A stretch of DNA of 64,000 nt from G963556115 sp963678205 (lineage in GTDB: Bacteria; Planctomycetota; SZUA-567), in contig OY782760.1 of NCBI GenBank assembly GCA_963678205.1, forward strand, positions 2,666,001-2,730,000, read 5' to 3'. The position numbers and the translations under genes were made by a program. This document shows, in pieces, positions 7,859 to 16,914 of the stretch; positions within the stretch are counted from its first letter, which is position 1; each line of letters opens with the position of its first letter. The notes beneath the pieces were generated by a model. That model did not search any database, was not told the origin of the DNA, and saw only the letters and a program-made list of their open reading frames with translations.

Positions 7859-9001
7859 ATGCCTAATAAAGATATATATACTGTTCCTTTAGAATATGAA
7901 AAGTATTACAGTCGTTCTACTTATAAGGTTGATTATATTATGGATATCAATAAGGTTTCTGAGTATCGTGGGGCATGGCTTGATGTTATCGATAATGATA
8001 TTGATGGTATCATTGTTTCAAACCGTGTACGTCTAGCAAGAAATATTGCAGAATATAACTTCATTCCAAAATTAGACCGCTTTGGTAGAAAATGCGTTAT
8101 AGATGCAATTCAAACCGCAATTGATACTGTAGAAGGCTGCAATGAACTGGAATTTTTAGATACAACAGAAATAAACAACATCGAATCACAATTACTTGTT
8201 GAAAGACACCTTGCAAGCCATGAATTAATTGAAGAAAGCGATACATGCGGTATAGCATTCAATAAAAAAGAGAATATCTCAATTATGATAAATGAAGAAG
8301 ATCATCTAAGACTGCAAGGTCTTGGTGGTGGGTTCAACCTTCATGAAACCTATGAAAAACTTGACGAGATAGACAATGCTTTTTCAACAGTTTTGAACTA
8401 TGCCTATAGCAAAGATTTTGGCTACCTCACAGCCTGCCCTACCAATGCAGGGACAGGGCTTCGGGTATCTGTAATGATACATCTTCCTGCGTTAGCGATG
8501 ACTGGGCATCTTGAAAAAGCTTTCAGAGCTGTTCAAGATCTAAGATTAGCAATAAGAGGTTTCTACGGAGAAGGCTCAGAAGCATTGAGTAATCTTTACC
8601 AAATCTCTAATCAAATAACACTCGGACGTTCAGAATTTGAAATACTCAACGACCTTATTGCTGTTATTGAAGAACTCGCTGAGTACGAAACAAAAGCTAG
8701 AGCAAAATTACTCCAAGAAAGTAGAATCAAAATTGAAGACAAGATAGATCGCGCATATGCTATCTTACAAAGCGCGAAAATCCTCTCCAACTCAGAAGCA
8801 ATGGATCACCTTTCAAGTTTAAGATTGGGAGTAAATATAGGACTTATTGAAAATCTAAATTTAGAAAAGCTCAACGACATCTTTCTCTTTTCACAAGAAG
8901 CGCACTTACAATGTAGACAAGGAATTGAGTACTTAAGCGATGAACTTGACATTGTCAGAGCGGAATATATACGTGAGCAGCTCGACAGTATTGAGAGCTA
9001 A
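7859..9001 (+). CDS. mcsB: ATP:guanido phosphotransferase, McsB-like protein arginine kinase
   Basis: The family motifs are clear: GIIVSNRVRLARNI near residues 55-68, GLGGGFNLHETYEKLDEID, and YLTACPTNAGTGLRVSVMIHLPAL, which carries the catalytic cysteine region of phosphagen and arginine kinases. Length is 380 residues. Family knowledge: McsB phosphorylates arginines in proteins, and in Bacillus this marks them for ClpCP; McsB usually sits next to its activator McsA. No McsA, CtsR or ClpC gene is adjacent here. The first 27 residues extend beyond the usual McsB start; the ATG at 7940 has an AAGG site and aligns better with the family, so the true product may be 353 residues. Protein arginine kinase activity is inferred from family membership. 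Confidence 0.88.
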   Translation: MPNKDIYTVPLEYEKYYSRSTYKVDYIMDINKVSEYRGAWLDVIDNDIDGIIVSNRVRLARNIAEYNFIPKLDRFGRKCVIDAIQTAIDTVEGCNELEFLDTTEINNIESQLLVERHLASHELIEESDTCGIAFNKKENISIMINEEDHLRLQGLGGGFNLHETYEKLDEIDNAFSTVLNYAYSKDFGYLTACPTNAGTGLRVSVMIHLPALAMTGHLEKAFRAVQDLRLAIRGFYGEGSEALSNLYQISNQITLGRSEFEILNDLIAVIEELAEYETKARAKLLQESRIKIEDKIDRAYAILQSAKILSNSEAMDHLSSLRLGVNIGLIENLNLEKLNDIFLFSQEAHLQCRQGIEYLSDELDIVRAEYIREQLDSIES

Positions 9002-9106
9002 AGCACTCTTCTGTAAAACAGTACTCAACTAAACCTTATAACAATGCTGATATATATTTCTTAATAATCCAGACTAGAGTATTATTTGTTAAGAGACGTG
9101 TAAAAA

Positions 9107-9568
9107 ATGAATGTTAAAATAAGTTCAACAACTGATTATCAGATGTGGCTGTCACTGGCCAAAGAAGTTGAGCCTCTCTTTGGCCCAATGGTTAATGAAA
9201 AAGAATTTCAATATGCTTTGAAAAAAGCTTTAAATAATAAGCGAGCATACTGCATCTACTCTGAAGAACATACACCTTCAAATAGTATTGTCGGTGGAAT
9301 AATAATTTCGAAAGCATTGAATGAAATCCTATGGTTTGCTGTATCGAGTGCTTATCGCAAAAAAGGATATGGCCGAAAATTACTCTGTACTGCTTTGCTA
9401 AAACTTGATAAAAACAGAGTAATTACTGTTCAAACTTTTGATAAGTCAGCTACAGCAGGAACCGCTGCAAGAAAATTGTTTCAAGACTTTGGCTTTATTG
9501 ATTCCCAAACCTCAAATATTAACCCTGCCGGCATTCCAACAATTATAATGTGTAAAAATTGCCCTTAA
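9107..9568 (+). CDS. GNAT-family N-acetyltransferase
   Basis: A 153-residue single-domain protein. The acetyl-CoA-binding motif A reads LWFAVSSAYRKKGYGRKLL near residues 79-97 and is followed by a helix. The C-terminal strand region AARKLFQDFGFID is typical of GNAT enzymes. The substrate is unknown. The segment AGIPTIIMCKN at the end is not diagnostic. It stands alone after the McsB-like gene with about 100 bases of spacer and its own likely start, and is followed by a decayed methyltransferase gene. Confidence 0.85.
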   Translation: MNVKISSTTDYQMWLSLAKEVEPLFGPMVNEKEFQYALKKALNNKRAYCIYSEEHTPSNSIVGGIIISKALNEILWFAVSSAYRKKGYGRKLLCTALLKLDKNRVITVQTFDKSATAGTAARKLFQDFGFIDSQTSNINPAGIPTIIMCKNCP

Positions 9569-9778
9569 TATTCCTACATTATTATTCATTAAATATGAAA
9601 ATATTGGATTCTCATGCAATCAAAAAAATAACAGCAATGCTTTTATCTAGAAAGTTACTAACACAAAAACATATAATACGATCATAATCAATACAAATCA
9701 TATAATAAATACAAAAACTGACCTCTCCCTTTAATATAGTTTTAGTTCATACTTATAAACATAATAAAGGTTTATTAT

Positions 9779-10411
9779 ATGAATAAATAAAAGCATTGCT
9801 CGCAATTCGCTGATAATTTTGAGAAACTGACAAACTATGTTGTTGGCTTTAAGAATCTTACGGCAATATTTCATAAGTTGCGAGAATATTCTTTGAAGGG
9901 AATATTCTTGAATTAGACTACGGCAATGTAACATATTCAAAAATCATTTCAGATACTCTAGTTGCAACAAATTACTCTGACAAAATGGTTTTGTCAGCTA
10001 AAAGACACTTAAAAGATTTTAACAATATTACTATTGAGAAACAAAACTGCATGGAACTTTCATATCATAATGAAACGTATGACACTATTGTTATGACAAC
10101 CTTTTCCACTTCATTGGCAAGCCTCAAAAAGCCATTGCCAAAGCAAAAATGGTATCAAGACCACATACAACTGATTGTTAACAATTTCATAACTGAAGGC
10201 TTATCATTTTTAAATAAACTTTCTATGATTTATAGATATTTAAAAACTTACCAAAAGCCCTCAATGAATCACAAATAATTACATTATGACTGCAAAACAA
10301 ATTTTAGAAGCAGAAAATTTTAAAATTGATAAGTCAAATTTAATTGGCTATAACGTAAAAGCTATTATGGTTATTGCCGAAAAATGTAGAGTACTATTGT
10401 CATTTTTTTGA
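9779..10411 (+). pseudogene. Decayed class I SAM-dependent methyltransferase
   Basis: The homology is split over reading frames. From an ATG at 9779 with an AAAGG site, the frame hits a stop at codon 4 and then reads FADNFEKLTNYVVGF and IFHKLREYSLKG. It shifts near 9900 to ILELDYGNV (motif I, itself damaged) and continues KIISDTLVATNYSDKM, IEKQNCMELSYHNETYD, TIVMT. Around 10100-10165 another frame carries LFHFIGKPQKAIAKAK. Then NNFITEGLSFLNKL and KPSMNHK return to the earlier frame. After 10278 a further shift gives TAKQILEAENFKIDKSN and a final stop at 10411. At least one early stop and four frame shifts mean it cannot make the ancestral protein. The order of pieces matches one intact small-molecule methyltransferase. 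Confidence 0.85.
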
Positions 10412-10468
10412 AAAAATTACAACTGCTATGTTAATGTACTATCTCTCAAGTAAACTACAAAACCAATA

Positions 10469-10492
10469 ACCCTCTGCAATACGGCAGAGGGT
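10469..10492 (-). terminator. Hairpin at the 3' end of the 10520 methyltransferase gene
   Basis: Perfect 9-bp stem ACCCTCTGC / GCAGAGGGT with a 6-base loop. On the minus strand it is followed by TATTGGTTTTG, a weak T tract. It lies 28 bases past the stop of the minus-strand gene and separates it from the pseudogene. Confidence 0.55.
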
Positions 10493-10519
10493 ATAATGAC
10501 TACATATATATAAGATAAG

Positions 10520-11359
10520 CTATATTTTTTTAGCTACAATCGCAAATTCTGAAGCACTTGGACAATATTTTTTCCCTGCAACATCACCATATATTGCTAC
10601 TAATTCAAACCCATTTTTCTCAAGCTCATCACTGATTGAATCAATTGAAAAATATTGAAGCCAATTATAAACAACTCTAGTTTCTGATGAATCAACTATC
10701 GTATACTTATCCAAAACTACTTTTTCTTCATTATATTTAAAAGTATTAACAAAAGCATAATAATCCGAATCAGACCAAAATTTTCCCAGTTGGTTCTTTT
10801 CATATACAGCTTTTTCTTCAATCTTTTCAAATGCCTCGAAAGAGTACACATCAAGCAATACATGACCATCATCTTTGAGAGATTTATAAAATATGGATAA
10901 TAGCTTTTTTCGCTGTGCCTGACTTAGTGCACAAAAATCACACATTATCATAGTTACTAAGTCATATGTTTTCTCAGGAGTAAAATCCAAATAATTCATA
11001 TGCTTGTAATCAATATTTAACGATTCTTCTCTAGCCTTTTTTTTTGCATATTCAATAGATCTTTTAGAAAAATCAAGTCCAGTAACAACAGCCCCTGCCC
11101 GCGCAAACGCAGATGTATAATGACCAACAGCACATCCAAAATCACATACCGAACTAATATCTCCAATTTCGAATCTATATACGATCCACTCTATTGACGA
11201 CTTAATAAAATTATAATTTCTTGATGATACATCTATATCCTCACATAGATGATACTCAAGCATCTTTTTAGATGTATACTCATCATCCCAAAGCTTTCGT
11301 GCGGTGTAACACTCAAAAGCTTCAGGTTTTTTATTAATATCCTGTAACGCTATATACAT
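10520..11359 (-). CDS. Class I SAM-dependent methyltransferase
   Basis: A 279-residue methyltransferase. Motif I is VCDFGCAVGHYTSAF near residues 72-86, the ribose-binding acidic residue is in VVTGLDFSKRSI, and motif IV is YDLVTMIMCDFCAL. The C-terminal half has a distinct segment around VVYNWLQYFSIDSI that resembles small-molecule methyltransferases of the Methyltransf_25/11 type. A GGGAG site precedes the ATG. It has its own hairpin terminator and no partner gene with a shared purpose. Substrate unknown. Confidence 0.88.
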   Translation of the reverse strand: MYIALQDINKKPEAFECYTARKLWDDEYTSKKMLEYHLCEDIDVSSRNYNFIKSSIEWIVYRFEIGDISSVCDFGCAVGHYTSAFARAGAVVTGLDFSKRSIEYAKKKAREESLNIDYKHMNYLDFTPEKTYDLVTMIMCDFCALSQAQRKKLLSIFYKSLKDDGHVLLDVYSFEAFEKIEEKAVYEKNQLGKFWSDSDYYAFVNTFKYNEEKVVLDKYTIVDSSETRVVYNWLQYFSIDSISDELEKNGFELVAIYGDVAGKKYCPSASEFAIVAKKI

Positions 11360-11493
11360 AGGATAACTCCCAATTTATTTAGTGATAGTAATTCAGAATA
11401 TTAAATAAATTTAATAAAATGAATTACTAATTTATAATAACCCTTACCATATTTATTTTTTTTACAATCATCATATTCTCCTTTTCTATATAT

Positions 11494-11520
11494 GCATTAG
11501 CAAAAGTTACTGGCTAATGC
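11494..11520 (-). terminator. Hairpin after miaB
   Basis: Perfect 8-bp stem GCATTAGC / GCTAATGC with an 11-base loop, 14 bases past the miaB stop on the minus strand. No good T tract follows, so intrinsic termination is uncertain; it may protect the mRNA 3' end. Confidence 0.4.
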
Positions 11521-11534
11521 TAGACCCTAAAATA

Positions 11535-12857
11535 TTATATAATCTCTGTTTGAAGTGTGAGCGGTGTAGACCCAACAACTTTAAGTTTAGCGAGTTTACC
11601 AATAAGATCTTTAGCCCCTTTCTCTGGAGCATCAAAAATACAGATCATATTAGTGTCAGTTCTTCCAGAATACCTATTCTTACTGCGAGCTGTCGGTCCA
11701 TCAACCAAGACTTCAACCTCACAACCAACATACGAAGTCGTTCTTCTTTTACTAATTTTCTCCTGTGTATTCAAAAGAATTTGATTCCGTTCTTTCTTCA
11801 CTTCCATCGGAACATCATCAACCATATTATCAGCTGAGAAAGTTCCAGGACGAGGGGAATATTTAAAAATATATGATGTCTGAAACTCTGCTTTGACAAA
11901 GAGATCTCTTGTAGCCTCAAAATCCTCATCGCTCTCAGTTGGAAAGCCAACAATAAAATCACTGGTGATTAATGTTCCAGAAGCATATTTATTTACAATT
12001 TCTAACTTCTGATCATAAATATCTCTAGTATACCCTCTCTTCATTGCCTGCAAGATTTTTGTAGAACCAGATTGCGCAGGCATATGTAGATGTTTACATA
12101 CTCTCGGTAATTCCTCCATTGCCTGAACAAGTGGGATATCTACATCACGAGGATGACTTGTCACAAATCTCCATCTTAGAACATCCGGAATTTTATCATG
12201 AACCAACCTTAGCAATTCTGCAAGGTTTGAACCATTATCCTTGCCATAAGCATCAACATTCTGCCCTAGAAGAGTTATTTCGGTAGCACCCATATCTGCT
12301 AAGCGCTTGCATTCTTCTACGACCGCATTAGCAGGACGGCTCACTTCCCTACCACGTACATATGGAACGATACAGTACGAACAGAAATTATTGCAGCCAC
12401 GCATTACCGAGACATAACCTGCATATCCTTTATGCAGATACCTATTATGAGCCGCCAAAACACCAGCGGTTCTAATAGCATCCTCACTAATATCACATAC
12501 CTTTTCCCCAAGAATTGCTCGATCAACCATATATGCGATATTAGCAAATACTCGAGTGCCACACACAATATTCAAGTGTTTTGGAAGTATTTTGAAAAGT
12601 TTCTCACCAAGCCTTTGAGCAAAACATCCCATAATACCAATTATTTTATCTCGGTTCAACTGCCTTACTCTCTGTAACACTCTCTCTTCGGCATGTTCTC
12701 TCACCGAACAAGTATTGAACAAAATAATATCCGCTTCTTCTTCATCTTCAACAATCAAATACCCATTATCTATCAAAGACTCTTCAACAAGCTCACTATC
12801 AAGCTTATTCATCTGACAGCCAAATGTATGAATAATAACTTTCTTATTACAACTCAT
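11535..12857 (-). CDS. miaB: tRNA-2-methylthio-N6-dimethylallyladenosine synthase MiaB
   Basis: A radical-SAM methylthiotransferase that adds the 2-methylthio group to i6A37 made by MiaA. The N-terminal UPF0004 domain has the three cluster cysteines C14, C50 and C78. The radical-SAM cysteines are C155, C159 and C162 in GCNNFCSYCIVPYVRGRE. A TRAM domain closes the protein (EVLVDGPTARSKNRYSGRT). Length 440 is normal for the family. The segment HLHMPAQSGS is also typical and separates MiaB from more distant relatives. A weak AAGGA site lies 14 bases before the ATG. It is followed upstream by an FHA protein gene on the same strand. Confidence 0.97.
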   Translation of the reverse strand: MSCNKKVIIHTFGCQMNKLDSELVEESLIDNGYLIVEDEEEADIILFNTCSVREHAEERVLQRVRQLNRDKIIGIMGCFAQRLGEKLFKILPKHLNIVCGTRVFANIAYMVDRAILGEKVCDISEDAIRTAGVLAAHNRYLHKGYAGYVSVMRGCNNFCSYCIVPYVRGREVSRPANAVVEECKRLADMGATEITLLGQNVDAYGKDNGSNLAELLRLVHDKIPDVLRWRFVTSHPRDVDIPLVQAMEELPRVCKHLHMPAQSGSTKILQAMKRGYTRDIYDQKLEIVNKYASGTLITSDFIVGFPTESDEDFEATRDLFVKAEFQTSYIFKYSPRPGTFSADNMVDDVPMEVKKERNQILLNTQEKISKRRTTSYVGCEVEVLVDGPTARSKNRYSGRTDTNMICIFDAPEKGAKDLIGKLAKLKVVGSTPLTLQTEII

Positions 12858-12890
12858 AATTTTAAAAATTTTCCTTAATTTTAAACAATC

Positions 12891-13583
12891 TCAATTTTCC
12901 ATATCAGCAACCTGCAAAAGAATCCAGTCATAACATTCATTATCTGAAATTATTTTCTCATAAGCCGTCTTACTAATCTTATGAAATTTTAAATAAACAC
13001 ATTTTTTTTCAAGCGAATAATCAATAATTTCAGTAAAGAAAAATCTTGACTGCCCAGCCGGCCACTTGAGTTCAAGTTCTAATACATTATACTCCCCAAG
13101 CATCAACTCAGGAACAGTCAACCGAACCCCATCTTTCCCAAAAGTCACAGTATCACCAGTTTTAAATATCTTCGCTGCATCAACAGCAATAAACCTTCCC
13201 AGTACTTCAAGAGACTTTGGCAAAGGTAAATATAACTCTGAAATCTCAAATTGAGATAGCTTTGTTCCTTTTACTTTATACTTTTTCTCAAGATCACCCA
13301 CCCTGAATTCAATGATTATCTGCCCAAGCTGAATATTCATTCCATCAACAAGCCTGAATTCTTTTTCTGGATGTCCATTTATTATAATTCCAGAACTCGA
13401 ATTTAAATCTTTAACCAAATACTTTTCACCATCTTTTACAATTTCAAGATGTTCTCTTGATACGGTACTATCACTTATAACACAATCGCATAGTGCACGC
13501 TTTCTCCCAATAATAGTCCTATCTTTTGAAAGTTCATATTTATAAACGCCACGATTCGGATCAAAAATATTAATATAAGCCAT
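12891..13583 (-). CDS. FHA-domain protein with C-terminal domain of possible PilZ type
   Basis: A 230-residue cytoplasmic protein. Residues about 20-95 form a forkhead-associated domain: IIGRKRALCDCVISD, then STVSREHLEIV and VKDLNSSSGIIINGHP contain the conserved Gly-Arg, Ser-x-x-His and Asn positions that bind phosphothreonine. Residues about 120-230 contain beta-rich sequence (VLELELKWPAGQSRFFFTEI, then CVYLKFHKISKTAYEKI) resembling PilZ-like barrels, but the PilZ RxxxR and DxSxxG c-di-GMP motifs are missing, so that assignment is weak. No Ser/Thr kinase gene is visible in the window. It probably acts as a phosphopeptide reader whose partner lies elsewhere. Confidence 0.8.
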   Translation of the reverse strand: MAYINIFDPNRGVYKYELSKDRTIIGRKRALCDCVISDSTVSREHLEIVKDGEKYLVKDLNSSSGIIINGHPEKEFRLVDGMNIQLGQIIIEFRVGDLEKKYKVKGTKLSQFEISELYLPLPKSLEVLGRFIAVDAAKIFKTGDTVTFGKDGVRLTVPELMLGEYNVLELELKWPAGQSRFFFTEIIDYSLEKKCVYLKFHKISKTAYEKIISDNECYDWILLQVADMEN

Positions 13584-13629
13584 AATGTATTCTAAAAACC
13601 TTATATTTGTTCAAAATAATACAATCAGG

Positions 13630-14067
13630 TTATAGCTGAATTTTATAGGTGTTTACACCTTTAACCTTCTGCCATCCTCGTTTTTCATAATAACTAATTC
13701 CAGATATATTTCCATCAAGAACATATAAAAATGCTTCATGAATATTGTATTTTTTTAACCCACTCATTGCCGCCTCAGTTAATGACATCATTATTCCCTG
13801 CCTCTGAAAAGGAGGCAAGACAACAGCATGTCTGATGGTTCCATACATACCATCAGTACCAGCAAGGATAGTACCTATTATTTTACCAGTTACATTATCT
13901 CTAGCAATGAAACTCATACCAGGATTTCGCTCTAGATACCGAGCCACAACTTGGTCATAATCATACTCTTGGGAATAGCAAATATTTGGGGTCACGTCCC
14001 ATATTTTAAGTAACTCTGGAATATCCGTGGTAATCATCTCAGTTATAGTGTAATTTGGGCTTGTCAA
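13630..14067 (-). CDS. GNAT-family N-acetyltransferase
   Basis: A 145-residue acetyltransferase. The CoA loop is VVLPPFQRQGIMMSL near residues 83-97; the C-terminal part FLYVLDGNISGISYYEKRGW is a textbook GNAT strand-helix-strand end. Arg-rich QRQG is the pyrophosphate-binding turn. The start is a TTG, supported by an AGAGGTG site that overlaps the last codons of hflX, so translation of the two genes is coupled. Substrate unknown. Confidence 0.87.
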   Translation of the reverse strand: MTSPNYTITEMITTDIPELLKIWDVTPNICYSQEYDYDQVVARYLERNPGMSFIARDNVTGKIIGTILAGTDGMYGTIRHAVVLPPFQRQGIMMSLTEAAMSGLKKYNIHEAFLYVLDGNISGISYYEKRGWQKVKGVNTYKIQL

Positions 14068-14068
14068 T

Positions 14069-15367
14069 TCACACCTCTATCATTTCACCAGGCATTTTTT
14101 TTATCCGTTCATAATCTGCACGTTCAAGTATAACAGAAATAATAACATCAGATCCTTCATAAACGGTATCACTTACAATACCGACCTGGTTTATCATTGC
14201 CAGCCTTTTCCCATCACCAGCAGAGAATTTCAGCTTAACTTTGCACTTACCAGCCAGAACCTTATCTTCGATTATTGCAAGCATTTCATCAATACCCTGC
14301 CCTGAGTGAGCAGAGACAACAACCGATTTTCCAATCTCACCTCTTAATCTTTCAAGTGATATTTCATCATTAATTTTATCAGCTTTATTAATAATATACA
14401 GCTTATCTTTGTCCCCCATGCCAAGTTCTGCAAGGGTGCGTTCAACAGAAACTAACTGAGTTTTAGCCATAGGGTCTGAGCCATCAATAACCACCAATAA
14501 TAGATCAGACTGAGCGGCCTCTTCAAGTGTTGCATGAAAACTTGCCACAAGATGGTGAGGAAGTCTCCTAATAAAACCAACAGTATCAGATATTAAAATG
14601 TTACTACCAGTTGGAAGGATGAGTTTTCTTGTCAACGTATCAAGAGTTGCAAATAGCTGATCCTCAACATAAGCACTATCACCAGTAAGTTTATTGAGCA
14701 TAGAACTCTTACCAGCGTTGGTATACCCGACCAAACAGGTAGTAAAGACATTTTCTCTACTCGCAACCTCGCGTGCCTTCCTGCTCTCAATTTCATCCAA
14801 ATCATTTCGAAGAAAAGATAATTTTCTTCTGATGATACGTCTGTCCGTTTCTATCTGGCTCTCACCCGGCCCTCTAGTACCAATACCTCCACCAAGTCTT
14901 TCAAGATGAGTCCACTTTCTAGCAAGACGCGGTAACTCATACTCAAGCTGAGCAAGTTCAACCTGAAGAATTGCCTGTTTCGAAGTTGCTCTATTGAGAA
15001 AGATATCAAGAATAACCTCACTTCTATCAATTACTTTTAAACGCGCAGCTTCTTCAATGGAACTAAGCTGAGTAGAAGTAATATCATCATCCACAACAAT
15101 CGTATCAGCGCCACACTCGTGTGCCATATCTACCATATCATAGAATTTACCTTTACCAAGGTAATATTTCGTCGTAGGTTTATCAAGTTTCTGAGTAATT
15201 GACCCAACAACTTCAGCTCCTGCAGTCTCAAGTAGTGCAGCCAATTCACTCAAAGGCTCTTCAGACTCATCATATCTCCCAGGCTTAATAACACCAACAA
15301 GAAAACATTTCTCGTTATAAATTGTAAATTCTTCTCTATCTACTCTTTCCTGATTATTACTAGTCAT
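14069..15367 (-). CDS. hflX: Ribosome-associated GTPase HflX
   Basis: HflX binds the 50S subunit and rescues or splits stalled ribosomes. The 432-residue protein has the HflX N-terminal domain (EVVGSITQKLDKPTTKYYLG, then IVVDDDITSTQLSSIE) and the linker RLGGGIGTRGPGESQIETDR. The GTPase domain follows: G1 GYTNAGKSS, G3 DTVGFIRRLPHHLVASF, and G4 INKADK. An AAGGG site precedes the ATG. It is the first gene of a minus-strand run that continues with a GNAT enzyme and an FHA protein. Confidence 0.97.
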   Translation of the reverse strand: MTSNNQERVDREEFTIYNEKCFLVGVIKPGRYDESEEPLSELAALLETAGAEVVGSITQKLDKPTTKYYLGKGKFYDMVDMAHECGADTIVVDDDITSTQLSSIEEAARLKVIDRSEVILDIFLNRATSKQAILQVELAQLEYELPRLARKWTHLERLGGGIGTRGPGESQIETDRRIIRRKLSFLRNDLDEIESRKAREVASRENVFTTCLVGYTNAGKSSMLNKLTGDSAYVEDQLFATLDTLTRKLILPTGSNILISDTVGFIRRLPHHLVASFHATLEEAAQSDLLLVVIDGSDPMAKTQLVSVERTLAELGMGDKDKLYIINKADKINDEISLERLRGEIGKSVVVSAHSGQGIDEMLAIIEDKVLAGKCKVKLKFSAGDGKRLAMINQVGIVSDTVYEGSDVIISVILERADYERIKKMPGEMIEV

Positions 15368-15778
15368 TCTGCCCTTTTCATAAAACTTTTAAATAAACAA
15401 CACGAGTATATTTTAAAATCACAATAAAATATATTATAACATTATACACAAAAAGATTTTACAGTAAATAGAATCTTTAAAAAAAGTACACTTTCAGTAA
15501 TTATTACTTACTCTATAAACAATATATTCAATTCTTTCAGGATGATTTGCGAATAAAAGTGACAAAAGTAATGTAGAAGGTGTATTTAAGAGCCGATTAT
15601 TATTATATCAGCTTTAGATAGTATTATTGTAATATAAAGATTTGTAAATTTACATATTTTTATTATGAAAAAGTTTTTTTTGTTTAACCATATAATCTAA
15701 AAAAGTATAATAAGTATTAGAGATTAAATATGCTCATCTTCATATACAAGGTGAGGCATCAGTTATAAAGGAAATGCC
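15368..15778. other. AT-rich divergent spacer, no gene recognised
   Basis: A 411-base gap between divergent hflX and the small gene at 15779. It should hold promoters for both. TATAAT-like boxes occur at several places near 15690-15715, but I cannot assign a -35 box with confidence. On the minus strand around 15510-15605 there is an open stretch that ends ANHPERIEYIVYRVSNNY with no start codon; I cannot tell a gene relic from chance. Confidence 0.5.
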
Positions 15779-16108
15779 ATGAACGAACGCGAAAGACGTA
15801 AAGAAGAGTTATTAAATGAGTTAGCAAAAAGATATGAGGATTCTTCTGAAACCCTCAAGAATCTTGCTATGCGCATCCAATCCGCCGCTGAAGAGAGTCA
15901 CGAACACACACGTATTCATGAAGGCAATAATAAAGATCTCCGAAATAATCTCGATGCAGGCCAAGGACCTCTACCCTTCTCTTACCTTGAATTTCTGGAA
16001 TTTTCTTCATCTGCAGAATTTGAAAAATACAAAAAGATGCCTGTAATCACTGAACAAGATATTGAAACAACAGATTTAGACGAATTGATCAAAGAACTTC
16101 AGGGATAA
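15779..16108 (+). CDS. Small charged protein of unknown function
   Basis: A 109-residue soluble protein that I do not recognise. The first 60 residues are rich in Glu, Arg and Lys and look helical (RERRKEELLNELAKRYEDS), possibly a coiled coil. The rest holds GPLPFSYLEFLEFSSSAEFEKYKK and an acidic tail ending DLDELIKELQG. There is no signal peptide or cysteine. A good AAGGA site precedes the ATG and a strong terminator follows, so it is a monocistronic gene that is probably real. It lies before nadD but has its own transcription unit. Confidence 0.7.
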   Translation: MNERERRKEELLNELAKRYEDSSETLKNLAMRIQSAAEESHEHTRIHEGNNKDLRNNLDAGQGPLPFSYLEFLEFSSSAEFEKYKKMPVITEQDIETTDLDELIKELQG

Positions 16109-16149
16109 TAAATTCAACATGATAAGTTGACAATTTATGAATTTTTACT

Positions 16150-16185
16150 AAGCTATCCTACTAGGGTAGCTTTTTTATTTTTTTA
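16150..16185 (+). terminator. Rho-independent terminator
   Basis: An 11-bp stem, AAGCTATCCTA / TAGGGTAGCTT with one T-G pair, followed by TTTTTATTTTTTT. It ends the small gene at 15779. nadD starts just 23 bases further on and therefore needs some read-through or a promoter overlapping this site. Confidence 0.85.
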
Positions 16186-16207
16186 ATACACGGGAGAGTC
16201 TAAATAA

Positions 16208-16825
16208 ATGTCAATTGGTATTCTTGGAGGGACCTTTGATCCGCCACATTTAGGGCATCTTAGCATAGCTAACTCTGCAATTAACTCAGGAAAAGTAGAT
16301 AAGGTTGTTTTCATACCGACTTCGACTCCGCCACACAAAAGTCGAAATGATATAACCCCAGATAAACACCGCCTAAAAATGACCGAAATAATGATAAAAA
16401 ATTACCCCGAATTTTCTGTTTCAAATATTGAAATAAAGCGCCAGGGACTGAGCTATACAATTCTAACTCTTAATGAACTCAAAAAATTATATTTATCAGA
16501 CGAACTACACCTTATAATAGGTGCTGATATGGCGTTAATTTTCGGCACATGGAAGAATGCAGAAGAAATTATTAACATAGCGCCCCCGTTAATTGCAGCT
16601 AGACCAGGATACACCTTTAGTCAAGAATTCGGTATCTCAGAACCCGCAGAGCTGCCTATACAATGCAGAAAGATACTATTAAATGGAATTTTTCCAGCAC
16701 CACAAAACGACATATCCAGTACTAAATTAAGAAAAGCAATTTATGAAGGTAAGTTTGATATTATTAAACACTATATTGATAGTGATGTATTTAACTATAT
16801 AGAAGAAAATAACTTATACAAATAA
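16208..16825 (+). CDS. nadD: Nicotinate-nucleotide adenylyltransferase
   Basis: Forms deamido-NAD from nicotinate mononucleotide and ATP. The N-terminal nucleotidyltransferase motif is ILGGTFDPPHLGHLSIA, with the HxGH catalytic histidines. Further marks are PTSTPPHK, the segment LIIGADMALIFGTWKNAEEI and the C-terminal ISSTKLRKAI (the ISSTxxR motif). Length 205 is normal. A GGAGA site lies about 10 bases upstream. NadA, an earlier step of the same pathway, is encoded at 26775; nadB, nadC and nadE are not in the window. Confidence 0.97.
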   Translation: MSIGILGGTFDPPHLGHLSIANSAINSGKVDKVVFIPTSTPPHKSRNDITPDKHRLKMTEIMIKNYPEFSVSNIEIKRQGLSYTILTLNELKKLYLSDELHLIIGADMALIFGTWKNAEEIINIAPPLIAARPGYTFSQEFGISEPAELPIQCRKILLNGIFPAPQNDISSTKLRKAIYEGKFDIIKHYIDSDVFNYIEENNLYK

Positions 16826-16914
16826 CACCTTCTATTTTTTTCATTCATTGACAAAAACTCATTATTTGTTAATATTATTAAATATTTAACTGCACAAGAG
16901 AAGCACTGGAACAA

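Noticed and set aside
9731..9940. Minus-strand open frame of 69 codons in the methyltransferase pseudogene region
   Set aside because: It is antisense to the pseudogene, has no ribosome site and no recognisable motif; the plus-strand homology explains the region better.
15510..15605. Short protein-like stretch on the minus strand ending in ANHPERIEYIVYRVSNNY
   Set aside because: There is no start codon or ribosome site and I know no family; it may be chance or a relic, so I left it out of the gene list.
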